Assembly (NCBI RefSeq): GCF_020165195.1
Contig: NZ_JAIUHR010000016.1
Coordinates: 62,001-126,000, forward strand
Direction of reading: 5' to 3'
Length of the DNA: 64,000 nt
DNA from: Mesorhizobium sp. CA14
GTDB taxonomy: Bacteria > Pseudomonadota > Alphaproteobacteria > Rhizobiales > Rhizobiaceae
Shown here one piece after another: positions 19,648 through 27,987 of this stretch. The stretch's first letter is position 1. Each line of letters starts with the position of its first letter. The notes beneath the pieces were generated by a model. That model saw only the letters and a list, made by a program, of their open reading frames with translations, ran no database searches and was not told where the DNA came from. The translations under genes and the position numbers were made by a program.

Positions 19648-20877
19648 TCAAGCCACCAGCAGCGACTTCAGCTTGACTGCTTGCGAGCCGAGCGCTTCTG
19701 GCGCTGGCGTCGCCCGCTTGGCGATCAGCATTTCCGCCAGGCGGATGTCGCGCGCCACCGCATTGCCGGGGCCGATGCCGCTGGCGGCGACCAGCCTGCC
19801 GTCCCCGGCCAGATGGAACAGGATGAAGGCGCCGTCGTCGAGGTCGCGCCGCGCGATGCTTTTGCCTTCGTCGGACAGCCCGGCGATCTGCAGGGTAAGC
19901 CCGTATTGATCCGACCAGAACCATGGCACGGCGGCATGCGCCTCGCCGGCGCCCAGCATGTTCTTCGCGGCCAAGGCCCCCTGTTCCTGCGCGTTGCGCC
20001 AGGCTTCGAGGCGCACGCGCCGCCCGTCATAGACGGCGAGCGGGAACGAGCAGCAATCGCCGGCGGCGAAGATGTCCGGGTCGGCGGTGCGCAATTGCCC
20101 GTCGACCGCGATGCCGTTGTCGATCGCCAGCCCCGCCTCGGCGGCAAGCGCGGTCACCGGCACGGCGCCGATGCCGATCACCGCGAGATCGGCGACGATC
20201 GTCTGCCCGTCGGCCAATGTGATGGCGACTTTGTTGCCGTCGTCGGCGACCGCCGCGATCCCCTGGCCGGTGCGGATCGTAACGCCCTCGGCCGCATGCG
20301 CCTTGTGGATGATCTCGGCGATCTCGGCCGGCACGCCGCGCATCAGGATGCGCGGCTGCGCCTCGATGACGGTGACGGCGGCGCCGAGCCTGCGTGCCGA
20401 GGCGGCAAGCTCCAGGCCGATGAAGCCGCCGCCGATAATAGCGACCCGGTTGCCGGCGCTGAGATGGGCGCGGATGGCCAAAGCGTCGTTGAAGGTCCTG
20501 AGATAGACGCAACGGCCTCCAGGGCCCGGCATCGGCAGCTTGCGCGGCACGGATCCGGTCGCCAGCAAAAGCTTTTCATATGGCAGGGAAGAGCCGTCCG
20601 ATAGCTGCACGACATGCGCGGCACGATCGATCGCGACGGCCCTGACGGAATGGATGTGGCGGATCGAGCGCTCGGCGAAAAGCGCGTCGGTGGCGATCGC
20701 CTTGATGGCCGGCGTCTCGCCAGTCATCGCTTCCTTCGACAGCGGCGGGCGCTCATAGGGCAGATGCGGCTCGTCGCCGACCAGCGTCAGCGGCCCTTCG
20801 AAGCCGAGATCGCGCAGAGCGAGCGCGGCGCGGCCGCCGCATTCGCCTGCTCCGATGATCACCATCCCCGCCTGCAT
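19648..20877 (-). CDS. mocF: Ferredoxin reductase of a Rieske oxygenase system, MocF-like
   Basis: NAD(P)H- and FAD-dependent reductase expected to pass electrons to the adjacent Rieske ferredoxin. The 409-residue protein has the FAD-binding GAGECGGRAALALR near the start, the NAD-binding IIGGGFIGLELA near residue 150, and the FAD-closing motif DIFAAGDCC. The C-terminal domain is the type found in rubredoxin/ferredoxin reductases. It starts 4 nt after the ferredoxin stop and is third in an operon behind the desaturase-like oxygenase and ferredoxin. That three-gene set is the mocDEF arrangement known from rhizopine degradation. Confidence 0.82.
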   Translation of the reverse strand: MQAGMVIIGAGECGGRAALALRDLGFEGPLTLVGDEPHLPYERPPLSKEAMTGETPAIKAIATDALFAERSIRHIHSVRAVAIDRAAHVVQLSDGSSLPYEKLLLATGSVPRKLPMPGPGGRCVYLRTFNDALAIRAHLSAGNRVAIIGGGFIGLELAASARRLGAAVTVIEAQPRILMRGVPAEIAEIIHKAHAAEGVTIRTGQGIAAVADDGNKVAITLADGQTIVADLAVIGIGAVPVTALAAEAGLAIDNGIAVDGQLRTADPDIFAAGDCCSFPLAVYDGRRVRLEAWRNAQEQGALAAKNMLGAGEAHAAVPWFWSDQYGLTLQIAGLSDEGKSIARRDLDDGAFILFHLAGDGRLVAASGIGPGNAVARDIRLAEMLIAKRATPAPEALGSQAVKLKSLLVA

Positions 20878-20881
20878 TGTC

Positions 20882-21196
20882 TCACCCGATCTGGATCAGG
20901 ATTTTTCCGGCATCGACCTTGACCGGATAGGTCTTGAGGTTGACGCAGACCGGCGCGCCGCGTGCGTCACCGGTCTTGTAGTTGAAGCGGCCGTTGTGCT
21001 TCGGGCATTCGATGATGTCGTCCATCACCAGCCCGTCGGCCAGATGCACCTTTTCATGCGTGCACAGGCCGTCGGTCGCGAAATATTCGTCGTCCGGGCT
21101 GCGATAGATGGCGAAGGTGCGGCCGCCATGGTCGAACCGCATCACGTCCTCTTCGTCGATGTCCCCGGCCGCGCAGGCCTCGACCCAGTCGCTCAT
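20882..21196 (-). CDS. mocE: Rieske [2Fe-2S] ferredoxin, MocE-like
   Basis: Small electron carrier between MocF and MocD. The 104-residue protein has both Rieske boxes, Cys45-x-His47 (LCTHE) and Cys64-x-x-His67 (CPKHNGRF). The disulfide cysteines of bc1-type Rieske proteins are absent, as in soluble ferredoxins. The ATG at 21196 has GGAGG 5 nt upstream; a TTG at 21208 is less likely. It lies between the oxygenase (37-nt gap) and the reductase (4-nt gap). Confidence 0.85.
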   Translation of the reverse strand: MSDWVEACAAGDIDEEDVMRFDHGGRTFAIYRSPDDEYFATDGLCTHEKVHLADGLVMDDIIECPKHNGRFNYKTGDARGAPVCVNLKTYPVKVDAGKILIQIG

Positions 21197-21233
21197 CTCG
21201 TCCTCCAAAATTCTGGTCGGCTAGTCGGGCAGC

Positions 21234-22340
21234 TCACTCGGCCGCTGCCGCCACCGGATTGTCGTTGTGCAGCTCTTCCCGGTAGGGCTTCGCCGTCGGT
21301 GGCAGCGCGCGCTTGAGGAAATAATCCTCGTTGCGCAGCTGGCGCAGGAAGGCCGGGATCATCTCGCGGTAGCCCGCGAGGATCGAAGGCGTCGGCGCCG
21401 GCAGATCGTGCTTGATCATCTCATGCAGCTTCGGCAGCGCGTGATAGGGCACCATCGGGAACATGTGATGCTCCACATGGTAGTTCATGTTCCAGTAGAT
21501 GAAGCGGCTGACCGGGTTCATGTAGACCGTGCGGCTGTTGAGCCGATGGTCGATGACATTGTCGGCGAGGCCGCCATGCTGCAGCAGGCCGGTCATGACG
21601 TGATGCCAGGCCCCATAGAGGCGGGGCAGGCCGACCAGCATCAGCGGCAGCCACGAATGCAGATAGAGCGCCAAGGCGATGGTCGCGAGATAGATGGTGA
21701 GCCATATGCGGGCCACACGGATTGCCTTCGGCTGTTCCTGCTCGGGAATGAAGGTCTTTTCCGCCGCGCTGATGATTCCGGCGGCGTTGCGGACCATGTC
21801 GACCATCGCGTGCCAGGCGTCGAGGATGCCGAAGAAGTTGAGCACCACGCGCAAAAGGTCCGGTGGGCGCATGACGGCGATCTCGGGGTCGCGGCCGACG
21901 ATGATCGTGTCGGTATGGTGGCGCGTATGGCTCCAGCGCCAGGTCACCGGGTTGCGCATGATCATGAAACAGGCGAGCTGGTAGACGGCATCGTTCATCC
22001 ACTGGGTGCGGAAGGCCGTGCCGTGGCCGCATTCGTGCCAACGGGAATCGGTCGAGGAGCCGTAGAGCGTGCCGTAGACGAAGAAAAACGGCACGCACCA
22101 CCAGCTGCCCCAGAACCAGATGCCGCCCGCCGCGCTGACGACGAACGCGGTCAGCCAGATGATGGTGTCGCGGATCGCCGGCTGGTCCGAGCGCTGCATC
22201 AGCTCCTTCATCTGCTTGCGCGGCACTTCGGTGTGATACCACTCGGCCGCAGCCAGCCCGTTCTCGACCGCGTGCCTGGCGTCTCGCCCGGTCAGGCTGT
22301 AGTCGCGCGGCGACGCCGCCGAAGACGTGATTGCCGTCAT
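21234..22340 (-). CDS. mocD: Membrane di-iron oxygenase (fatty-acid-desaturase fold), MocD-like
   Basis: A 368-residue membrane protein with three His boxes: HECGH (102-106), HTRHH (138-142) and HVEHH (288-292). It has two paired hydrophobic regions (about 58-95 and 215-245). In rhizopine strains MocD, with MocE and MocF, removes the O-methyl group of 3-O-methyl-scyllo-inosamine. The same fold also desaturates lipids, so identity rests on the gene neighbourhood. The ATG at 22340 follows GGAGGAA. It heads the mocD-E-F operon, divergent from a LacI regulator. Confidence 0.82.
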   Translation of the reverse strand: MTAITSSAASPRDYSLTGRDARHAVENGLAAAEWYHTEVPRKQMKELMQRSDQPAIRDTIIWLTAFVVSAAGGIWFWGSWWCVPFFFVYGTLYGSSTDSRWHECGHGTAFRTQWMNDAVYQLACFMIMRNPVTWRWSHTRHHTDTIIVGRDPEIAVMRPPDLLRVVLNFFGILDAWHAMVDMVRNAAGIISAAEKTFIPEQEQPKAIRVARIWLTIYLATIALALYLHSWLPLMLVGLPRLYGAWHHVMTGLLQHGGLADNVIDHRLNSRTVYMNPVSRFIYWNMNYHVEHHMFPMVPYHALPKLHEMIKHDLPAPTPSILAGYREMIPAFLRQLRNEDYFLKRALPPTAKPYREELHNDNPVAAAAE

Positions 22341-22514
22341 TGAGGTTCCTCCGCCAGCGCCTTGGCGACCGCCCCGACCCTGCAGGGCTCGCGCATCGCT
22401 GACTTTCGACTTCAGCATAGCCCCAAGGTCTGATAGTCTCAACATCAAGAAGATAGTTTCTATCATTTCCTATCAGAACAAGATATCGTTAGTCGGACAA
22501 GCGAGGAAGCATTC
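22341..22514. promoter_or_regulatory. Divergent mocD/lacI control region with TGATAG/CTATCA sites
   Basis: GATAG-TTT-CTATC is a perfect 13-nt hyphenated palindrome at 22452-22464. Further copies of the half-site are TGATAG at 22431-22436 and CTATCAG at 22470-22476. The same CTATCAG occurs in a palindrome at 23576-23598, after the lacI gene and before the transporter operon. These are good candidates for LacI-family operators. I saw no clear -35/-10 pair. Confidence 0.55.
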
Positions 22515-23546
22515 ATGGCAAAGCGGCCGACCATCACCGATCTCGCGCGCGTCTCCGGCGTCAGCGTCGCCACCGTCGACCGGGTGCTGAACAGCCGCCT
22601 GCCGGTGCGCGAGGAGACGGCGCGCCGGGTCTACGACGCCGCCACCGAGATCGGTTATCACGCTGCCGGGCTGATCAAGCAGCGCATGCGCCAGGAATTG
22701 CCGGAATACTGGCTCGGCTTCCTGCTGCTCAGGGGCAATGATGTCTTCTACGGCGATTTCGCCAGGGAGCTTGAGCTCGCGGTCGCGCAATCGCAACGCT
22801 TTCGCGGCGTTGCGACGGTCGACTTCGCCGCCTCGCTGGCGCCCGACGAGATCGCCGCCCAGATGCGCAGCCTGGCGGCGAAGTCGAGAGCCATCGCCGT
22901 CGTCGGCCCTGATCATCCGACGCTGACGGCGGTCGTGGAGACGCTGAAGGCGAGGGGCCAGCCGGTCTTCTCGCTGCTGTCGGATTTTGCCGCCGGCATC
23001 CGCGAAGGCTATGTCGGGCTCGACAACCGCAAGGTCGGGCGAAGCGCGGCCTGGATGATCGCCAAGGCCGCCAGGAAGCCGGGCAAGGTCGCGCTCTTCG
23101 TTGGCAGCCACCGCTTCCACGGCCATGAGCTGCGCGAGATCGGCTTCCGCTCTTTCTTCCGCGAGCATGCGCCGGACTTCACCGTGATGGAGACGCTGGT
23201 CAACCTCGAGGCCAACGATGTGACGCATGACGCCATGCTCGACCTTCTGGCACGCCATCCCGATCTTGCCGGCTGCTATATCGCCGGCGGCGGCATGGAG
23301 GGCGCGGTCTCGGCGCTGCGGACGGCGCGCCCGGCCGAGATGCCGGTCGTCATCTGCAACGAAATCAACGCCGTCTCGCGCGCGGCGCTTGCCGACAACA
23401 TCCTCACCATGGTGATCTCGACGCCGCTCGCGGCGCTCTGCCGGGAGCTCGTCGGGCTGATGGCGCATGCCATCGAAAGCGGCGCTGCCAATGCGCCGGG
23501 CCAGACCTTCCTGCCTTTCGACATCTATCTGCCGGAAAACATCTAG
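22515..23546 (+). CDS. LacI-family transcriptional regulator of the rhizopine-type locus
   Basis: The 343-residue protein has an N-terminal helix-turn-helix (ITDLARVSGVSVATVDRVLN, residues 7-26) with hinge helix. The effector domain resembles periplasmic sugar-binding proteins (about 65-340). It lies divergent from mocDEF and upstream of the MocB-like transporter operon, so it probably controls both. Its ligand is inferred to be an inositol derivative. The classical rhizopine regulator MocR is of the GntR family, so this locus would use a different type. GAGGAAG precedes the ATG. Confidence 0.88.
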   Translation: MAKRPTITDLARVSGVSVATVDRVLNSRLPVREETARRVYDAATEIGYHAAGLIKQRMRQELPEYWLGFLLLRGNDVFYGDFARELELAVAQSQRFRGVATVDFAASLAPDEIAAQMRSLAAKSRAIAVVGPDHPTLTAVVETLKARGQPVFSLLSDFAAGIREGYVGLDNRKVGRSAAWMIAKAARKPGKVALFVGSHRFHGHELREIGFRSFFREHAPDFTVMETLVNLEANDVTHDAMLDLLARHPDLAGCYIAGGGMEGAVSALRTARPAEMPVVICNEINAVSRAALADNILTMVISTPLAALCRELVGLMAHAIESGAANAPGQTFLPFDIYLPENI

Positions 23547-23900
23547 GCGCCTACAGCGATGTAACCTGTGTGATGGAATCTATCAGACTGATGGATTCTT
23601 TCATCGCGGTTCATTCGGCTTCGGGCACAAGTTTCGACGATTTTTGGTCTTGGTCACGTCGATAGTGATCGAAAACCGGCCGCCCCGGTCGGAATCGCCC
23701 TTGACGTTTCCAAAACGAAATGGAATAAATATTTCACTAACTAGGCTTTTTGGTTCTTTCGTTCCGGAACGGTTGTTCGAACGGAGGAAGAGGCGTTCCA
23801 ATCGAATTGGCGACGCCGCATGGCCGCAGGGAGATTCCTCGGGCAAACCGGGGATTCCGGTTCAATGGGTGCAGCCGGACACCAAGTGGAGGAGAATAAA
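23547..23900. promoter_or_regulatory. Control region of the mocB-like operon: 23-nt palindrome plus GGAA-N6-TTCC boxes
   Basis: This 354-bp gap holds no gene. At 23576-23598 is a near-perfect 23-nt palindrome with arms GAATC-TATCAG and CTGATG-GATTC around one A. CTTGAC at 23700-23705 could be a -35. GGAA-N6-TTCC occurs exactly at 23786-23799. One-mismatch versions lie at 23766-23779 (GGAA-N6-TTCG) and 23722-23735 (GGAA-N6-TTTC), the latter near the presumed -10. CGTTCCGGAACG (23760-23771) is a perfect 12-nt palindrome. The transporter gene has GGAGGAG just upstream. This suggests dual control by the LacI protein and IolR. Confidence 0.6.
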
Positions 23901-24842
23901 ATGAAGAAACTTCTTTTGGGCGTCGCGCTTTCGGCGCTGATGTGTTCATCCGCCTTCGCCGCCAAGATCGGCGTTTCGATGGCTCTTTTCGATGACAACT
24001 TCCTCACCGTTTTGCGCAACGGCATGATCGCGCAGGCCAAGGGCATGAGCGGCGTCGAGCTGCAGGTCGAGGACGCGCAGAACGACGTCGCCAAGCAGCT
24101 CGACCAGATCAAGAACTTCGCCGCCTCGGGCGTCGACGCCATCATCGTCAACCCGGTCGACACCTCGGCCACGCAGGCCATGTCCGACGCGGCCGCCGCT
24201 GCCAAGATTCCGCTGGTCTATGTCAACCGCCAGCCGGTCAATGTCGACACGCTGCCTGACAACCAGGCCTTTGTCGCTTCCAATGAGGCCGAATCCGGCA
24301 CGCTCGAGACCAAGGAAGCCTGCCGCCTGCTCAAGCAAGCCGGCAAGAAGCAAGCCAATGTCTATGTGATCATGGGCGAGCTCTCCAACCAGGCCGCGGT
24401 GCAGCGCACCAAGGACATCGAGGAAGTGATCGCCACGCCGGACTGCAGCTTCATCAAGATCATCGACAAGCAGACCTCGAACTGGAAACGCGACGAAGCG
24501 CAGAACCTGATGACCAACTGGCTGTCGTCGGGCAAGCCGTTCGACGGCGTCATCGCCAACAATGACGAAAGCGCCATCGGCGCCATCCAGGCGATGAAGG
24601 CGGCCAATATCGACATGAAGTCGGTGGTCGTCGGCGGCGTCGACGCCACCCAGGATGCGCTGGCCGCGATGCAGGCGGGCGATCTCGACGTGACCGTCTT
24701 CCAGGACGCGGCCGGCCAGGGCGCGGGCGCGCTCGACGCCGCGCTGAAACTCGCCAAGGGCGAAAAGGTGGAACACAAGGTCTACATCCCGTTCCAGCTC
24801 GTCACCCCTGCGAACATCGACAAGTTCTTGAAGAAGAACTGA
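23901..24842 (+). CDS. mocB: Sugar ABC transporter substrate-binding protein, MocB/rhizopine-binding type
   Basis: Periplasmic receptor for inositol-like compounds. The 313-residue precursor has a signal peptide cleaved near residue 20 (LMCSSAFA-AKIG). It has the two-lobed fold of ribose-class binding proteins. VSMALFDDNFLTVLRNGM and EDAQNDVAKQLDQIKNFAASGVD closely resemble what I remember of rhizopine-binding MocB. Ligand contacts are expected in VNRQPVN and ANNDESAIGA. A myo-inositol ligand is the main alternative. It heads the operon with permease, ATPase, dehydrogenase and SDR. Confidence 0.82.
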   Translation: MKKLLLGVALSALMCSSAFAAKIGVSMALFDDNFLTVLRNGMIAQAKGMSGVELQVEDAQNDVAKQLDQIKNFAASGVDAIIVNPVDTSATQAMSDAAAAAKIPLVYVNRQPVNVDTLPDNQAFVASNEAESGTLETKEACRLLKQAGKKQANVYVIMGELSNQAAVQRTKDIEEVIATPDCSFIKIIDKQTSNWKRDEAQNLMTNWLSSGKPFDGVIANNDESAIGAIQAMKAANIDMKSVVVGGVDATQDALAAMQAGDLDVTVFQDAAGQGAGALDAALKLAKGEKVEHKVYIPFQLVTPANIDKFLKKN

Positions 24843-24853
24843 GCCGCGCCCGC

Positions 24854-24898
24854 GCAATTCCGGGAAAAATCGCGCAGCGGTTTTCCGTATGGGATTGC
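24854..24898. repeat. Variant palindromic intergenic element (copy 4)
   Basis: GCAATTCC (24854-24861) and GGGATTGC (24891-24898) flank GGGAAAAATCGC and GCGGTTTTCCG. It has the same architecture as the element at 5077-5127, with different tips. It lies between the binding-protein and permease genes, where a hairpin could lower expression of the downstream genes. Confidence 0.7.
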
Positions 24899-25031
24899 GA
24901 GAACGAACCGCGGAGTGGTGCCGCGACGCATCGGACTGGCTGAAATCGGCTGCTGACGAAGCGGCGCCGCTCTGTTCCTCTCCCGCCCGACCGGGCGGGA
25001 GAACGGGCGCGGTCATTCGGAGGAAGAAGAC

Positions 25032-26108
25032 GTGTCACAGACATCGCATGGCATTGGCGGGCTGAGCTATGACGCCAAGAAGCGCCCATGGCCGGCCGAG
25101 TTCAACGTGTTCCTGGCGCTGGTCATTCTGGTCGGCGCCTTCGAGCTGATCGGCCGCGTCTTCCTCGGCGACAGCTTCCTGTTCAACACCCGCGAGAATG
25201 TTTCCGGGCTCTTCAACGAGCAGCGCCTGCAGATCATCATCCTGCAGGTCTCGATCGTCGGCATCATCGCCATCGGCGTCACCCAGGTCATCATCTGCGG
25301 CGGCATCGACCTCTCCTCGGGCTCGATCGTCGGCGCCACCGCCATGATCGCCATGAGCTTCGCCCAGGTTGCGACCGTCAACGGCAATCCCAATCCCAAG
25401 GCGATGTTCATCGCCTTTGGCTGGACCGACCTGCCGGTCATCGTGCCGCTGCTGGTCGCGATCGGCTGCGGCTTGATCGCCGGCCTGATCAACGGCTTCC
25501 TTATCGCCTACACGCGTATTCCGCCTTTCATCGCCACGCTCGGCATGATGGTCACGGCGCGCGGCATCGCCAAATGGTGGTCGAAGGGCCAGCCGATCTC
25601 GTTCCCGACCGAAAGTTTCGCGGCCATCGGCAAGGGCCTGATGCCCGTCGTTATCTTCATCTCGCTGGCGATCCTGTTCCAGCTCATTTTGACCTACACG
25701 AAATACGGCAAGCACTGCTACGCCATCGGCTCAAACGAGGATGCCGCGCGCATGTCCGGCATCAAGATCGCCAACCATAAGGTGCTGGTCTACGCCATCG
25801 CCGGGATCCTGGCCGCGATCGCCGCGGTGGTGCTGTCTTCCAAGAACCTCACCGCCCAGGCCGGCATGGGCGTCATGTACGAGCTGGACGCCATCGCCAT
25901 GGCGGTCATCGGCGGCGTTTCGCTATCGGGCGGCCGCGGCTCGATCATCGGCACGGTCATCGGTTCGCTGATCTTCGGCGTCATCATTTCCGGCTTCACC
26001 TTCCTGCGCCTCGACGCCTATTATCAGGAGATGGTCAAGGGCGTGATCATCGTCGGCGCGGTCGTTCTCGATCAATGGCGCCAGCGCCGCCGCGCGATAG
26101 GAGCTTGA
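25032..26108 (+). CDS. Sugar ABC transporter permease (inositol/rhizopine class)
   Basis: The 358-residue inner-membrane protein has eight to ten membrane helices and the RbsC-class signature (GGIDLSSGSIVGATAM, and GRGSIIGTVIGSLIFG near the C-terminus). It starts at GTG 25032 behind GGAGGAAG. It lies between the MocB-like receptor and a single-domain ATPase, so one homodimeric permease is expected. Confidence 0.92.
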   Translation: MSQTSHGIGGLSYDAKKRPWPAEFNVFLALVILVGAFELIGRVFLGDSFLFNTRENVSGLFNEQRLQIIILQVSIVGIIAIGVTQVIICGGIDLSSGSIVGATAMIAMSFAQVATVNGNPNPKAMFIAFGWTDLPVIVPLLVAIGCGLIAGLINGFLIAYTRIPPFIATLGMMVTARGIAKWWSKGQPISFPTESFAAIGKGLMPVVIFISLAILFQLILTYTKYGKHCYAIGSNEDAARMSGIKIANHKVLVYAIAGILAAIAAVVLSSKNLTAQAGMGVMYELDAIAMAVIGGVSLSGGRGSIIGTVIGSLIFGVIISGFTFLRLDAYYQEMVKGVIIVGAVVLDQWRQRRRAIGA

Positions 26109-26110
26109 CC

Positions 26111-26881
26111 ATGTCGGACATCGTTCTGAAGACCGAAAACCTCACCAAGCATTATGGCGGCGTGCACGCGCTGCAGGAGGCGAATTTCGAGCTGCGCAAG
26201 GGCGAGCATGTCGCCATCATGGGCGACAACGGCGCCGGCAAGTCGACCTTCGTGCGCCAGATCACCGGCGTCGAGCAGCGCACCGACGGCAAGATCTGGT
26301 TCGACGGCAAGGAGGTGAACTTCGCCGGCCCGATCGAGGCGCGCGAGGCGGGCATCGAGACGGTGTTCCAGAACCTCGCACTGGCCGACGACCTCGACGT
26401 GCCGTCGAACCTGTTCCTCGGCCGCGAGAAGGTGCTGTTCAACCTCGGCCCCTTCTCCATCCTCGACCGCAAGGCGATGCGCAAGGCGACGGAGGCAGCG
26501 CTTGTCCGCACGGCGGTGAAGATCCCAAACCTCTCCAGCACCATCCGCCACATGTCGGGCGGCCAGCGCCAGTGCGTGGCGATCGCCAGGACCGCGACCT
26601 TCGCCTCCAAGCTGATCATCATGGACGAGCCGACGGCGGCACTCGGCGTGCAGGAGACCGCGCAGGTCGAAAACATTATCCGCACGTTGAAGGAGAACGG
26701 CGAACCGCTGATCCTGGTCAGCCACAACATGCGCCAGGTGTTCGACCTGGTCGACCGCATTGTCGTCTTCCGCCGCGGCCGCATCGTCGCCAACCTGCGC
26801 AAGCAGGACACCGACGGCAACGACATCGTCGCCTACATAACCGGCGCCAAGACCGGACAGGCGGAACTGCAGGCCGCCTGA
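26111..26881 (+). CDS. Sugar ABC transporter ATP-binding protein, single nucleotide-binding domain
   Basis: Energises import of the MocB ligand. The 256-residue protein has Walker A GDNGAGKST, signature MSGGQRQC and Walker B LIIMDEPTAALG. It has one ATPase domain, unlike the 500-residue tandem ATPases of ribose transporters; one such tandem protein lies at 39163. It starts 2 nt after the permease stop. The signature Cys (GGQRQC) in place of Gln/Arg is mildly unusual. Confidence 0.93.
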   Translation: MSDIVLKTENLTKHYGGVHALQEANFELRKGEHVAIMGDNGAGKSTFVRQITGVEQRTDGKIWFDGKEVNFAGPIEAREAGIETVFQNLALADDLDVPSNLFLGREKVLFNLGPFSILDRKAMRKATEAALVRTAVKIPNLSSTIRHMSGGQRQCVAIARTATFASKLIIMDEPTAALGVQETAQVENIIRTLKENGEPLILVSHNMRQVFDLVDRIVVFRRGRIVANLRKQDTDGNDIVAYITGAKTGQAELQAA

Positions 26882-26963
26882 CGGCGCGTCGCGACGGGAC
26901 CAACCAATCGTCCGCGCCGGAGGGCGCGGATACGTCTACAAACCCACCCTCGAAGGACATTCC

Positions 26964-27956
26964 ATGACACTACGCTTCGCTCTTCTCGGCGCCGGCCGTA
27001 TCGGCAAGGTGCATGCCCGCGCCGTTGCCTCCAACCCACAGGCCAAACTGGTGGCCGTGGCCGACGCCTTCGAGAAAGCGGCGACGGAGCTGGCCTCCGC
27101 CTACGGCGCCGAAGTCCGCACGATCGAGGCCATTGAGCAGGCCAAGGACATCGACGCCGTCATCATCTGCACCCCGACCGACACCCATGCCGATCTGATC
27201 GAGCGCTTCGCCAAGGCCGGCAAGGCGATCTTCTGCGAGAAGCCGATCGACCTCTCCGTCGAGCGGGTCGAAAAATGTCTTGCCGTGGTCGAGAAAACCA
27301 ATGCCACGCTGATGGTCGGCTTCAACCGCCGCTTCGACCCGCATTTCGCCGCTGTCCGCAAGGCGATCGACGACGGCGCCATCGGCACCGTCGAGATGGT
27401 CACCATCACCTCGCGCGATCCGGGCGCCCCGCCGTTCGATTACATCGCCCGCTCCGGCGGCATTTTTCGCGACATGACCATCCATGACTTCGACATGGCG
27501 CGCTTCCTGCTCGGCGAGGAGCCGGTGGCCGTCAGCGCCCATGCCTCGGTGCTGGTCGACAAGAAGATCGGCGAAGCTGGCGATTTCGACTCGGTCAGCG
27601 TCATCCTCGAAACCGCCTTCGGCAAGCAGGCCGTCATCTCCAATTCGCGCCGCGCCACCTATGGCTACGATCAGCGCATCGAGGTGCATGGCTCCAAGGG
27701 CATGGTCGCGGCCGAGAACCAGCGGCCGGTGTCGATCGAGCTCGCCAACGACAAGGGCTACACCCGTCCGCCGCTGCACGACTTCTTCATGACCCGCTAC
27801 ATCGATGCCTATGCCAACGAGATCGCCGCCTTCATCGCCGCGGCAACTGCCGGTAAGAAGGCGGCGCCGAGCGGCAAGGACGGGCTGATCGCGCTGAAGC
27901 TGGCCGACGCGGCCTTGCAGTCGGCCAAGACGGGCAAGACCGTCCGCATCGATTGA
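26964..27956 (+). CDS. iolG: Inositol 2-dehydrogenase / MocA-type oxidoreductase (IolG family)
   Basis: NAD-dependent oxidation of myo-inositol (or a related inositol or inosamine) to the keto-inositol. The 330-residue protein has the Rossmann motif GAGRIG (residues 9-14), the Glu-Lys-Pro motif at 92-94 (FCEKPIDLS), and the catalytic D-x-x-x-H pair (Asp170, His174) in FRDMTIHDFD. In S. meliloti idhA and mocA encode this family. It is co-transcribed with the MocB-like transporter. A second close relative lies at 57413. Confidence 0.88.
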   Translation: MTLRFALLGAGRIGKVHARAVASNPQAKLVAVADAFEKAATELASAYGAEVRTIEAIEQAKDIDAVIICTPTDTHADLIERFAKAGKAIFCEKPIDLSVERVEKCLAVVEKTNATLMVGFNRRFDPHFAAVRKAIDDGAIGTVEMVTITSRDPGAPPFDYIARSGGIFRDMTIHDFDMARFLLGEEPVAVSAHASVLVDKKIGEAGDFDSVSVILETAFGKQAVISNSRRATYGYDQRIEVHGSKGMVAAENQRPVSIELANDKGYTRPPLHDFFMTRYIDAYANEIAAFIAAATAGKKAAPSGKDGLIALKLADAALQSAKTGKTVRID

Positions 27957-27987
27957 ACGTTAGAAACACGGATTACAGGAGAGAGCG

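Noticed and set aside
21234..22340. Reading the His-box membrane protein as a plain lipid desaturase
   Set aside because: Possible from the fold alone, but a Rieske ferredoxin and its reductase in the same operon, beside inositol-type uptake and dehydrogenase genes, fit MocD better. Kept as an alternative.
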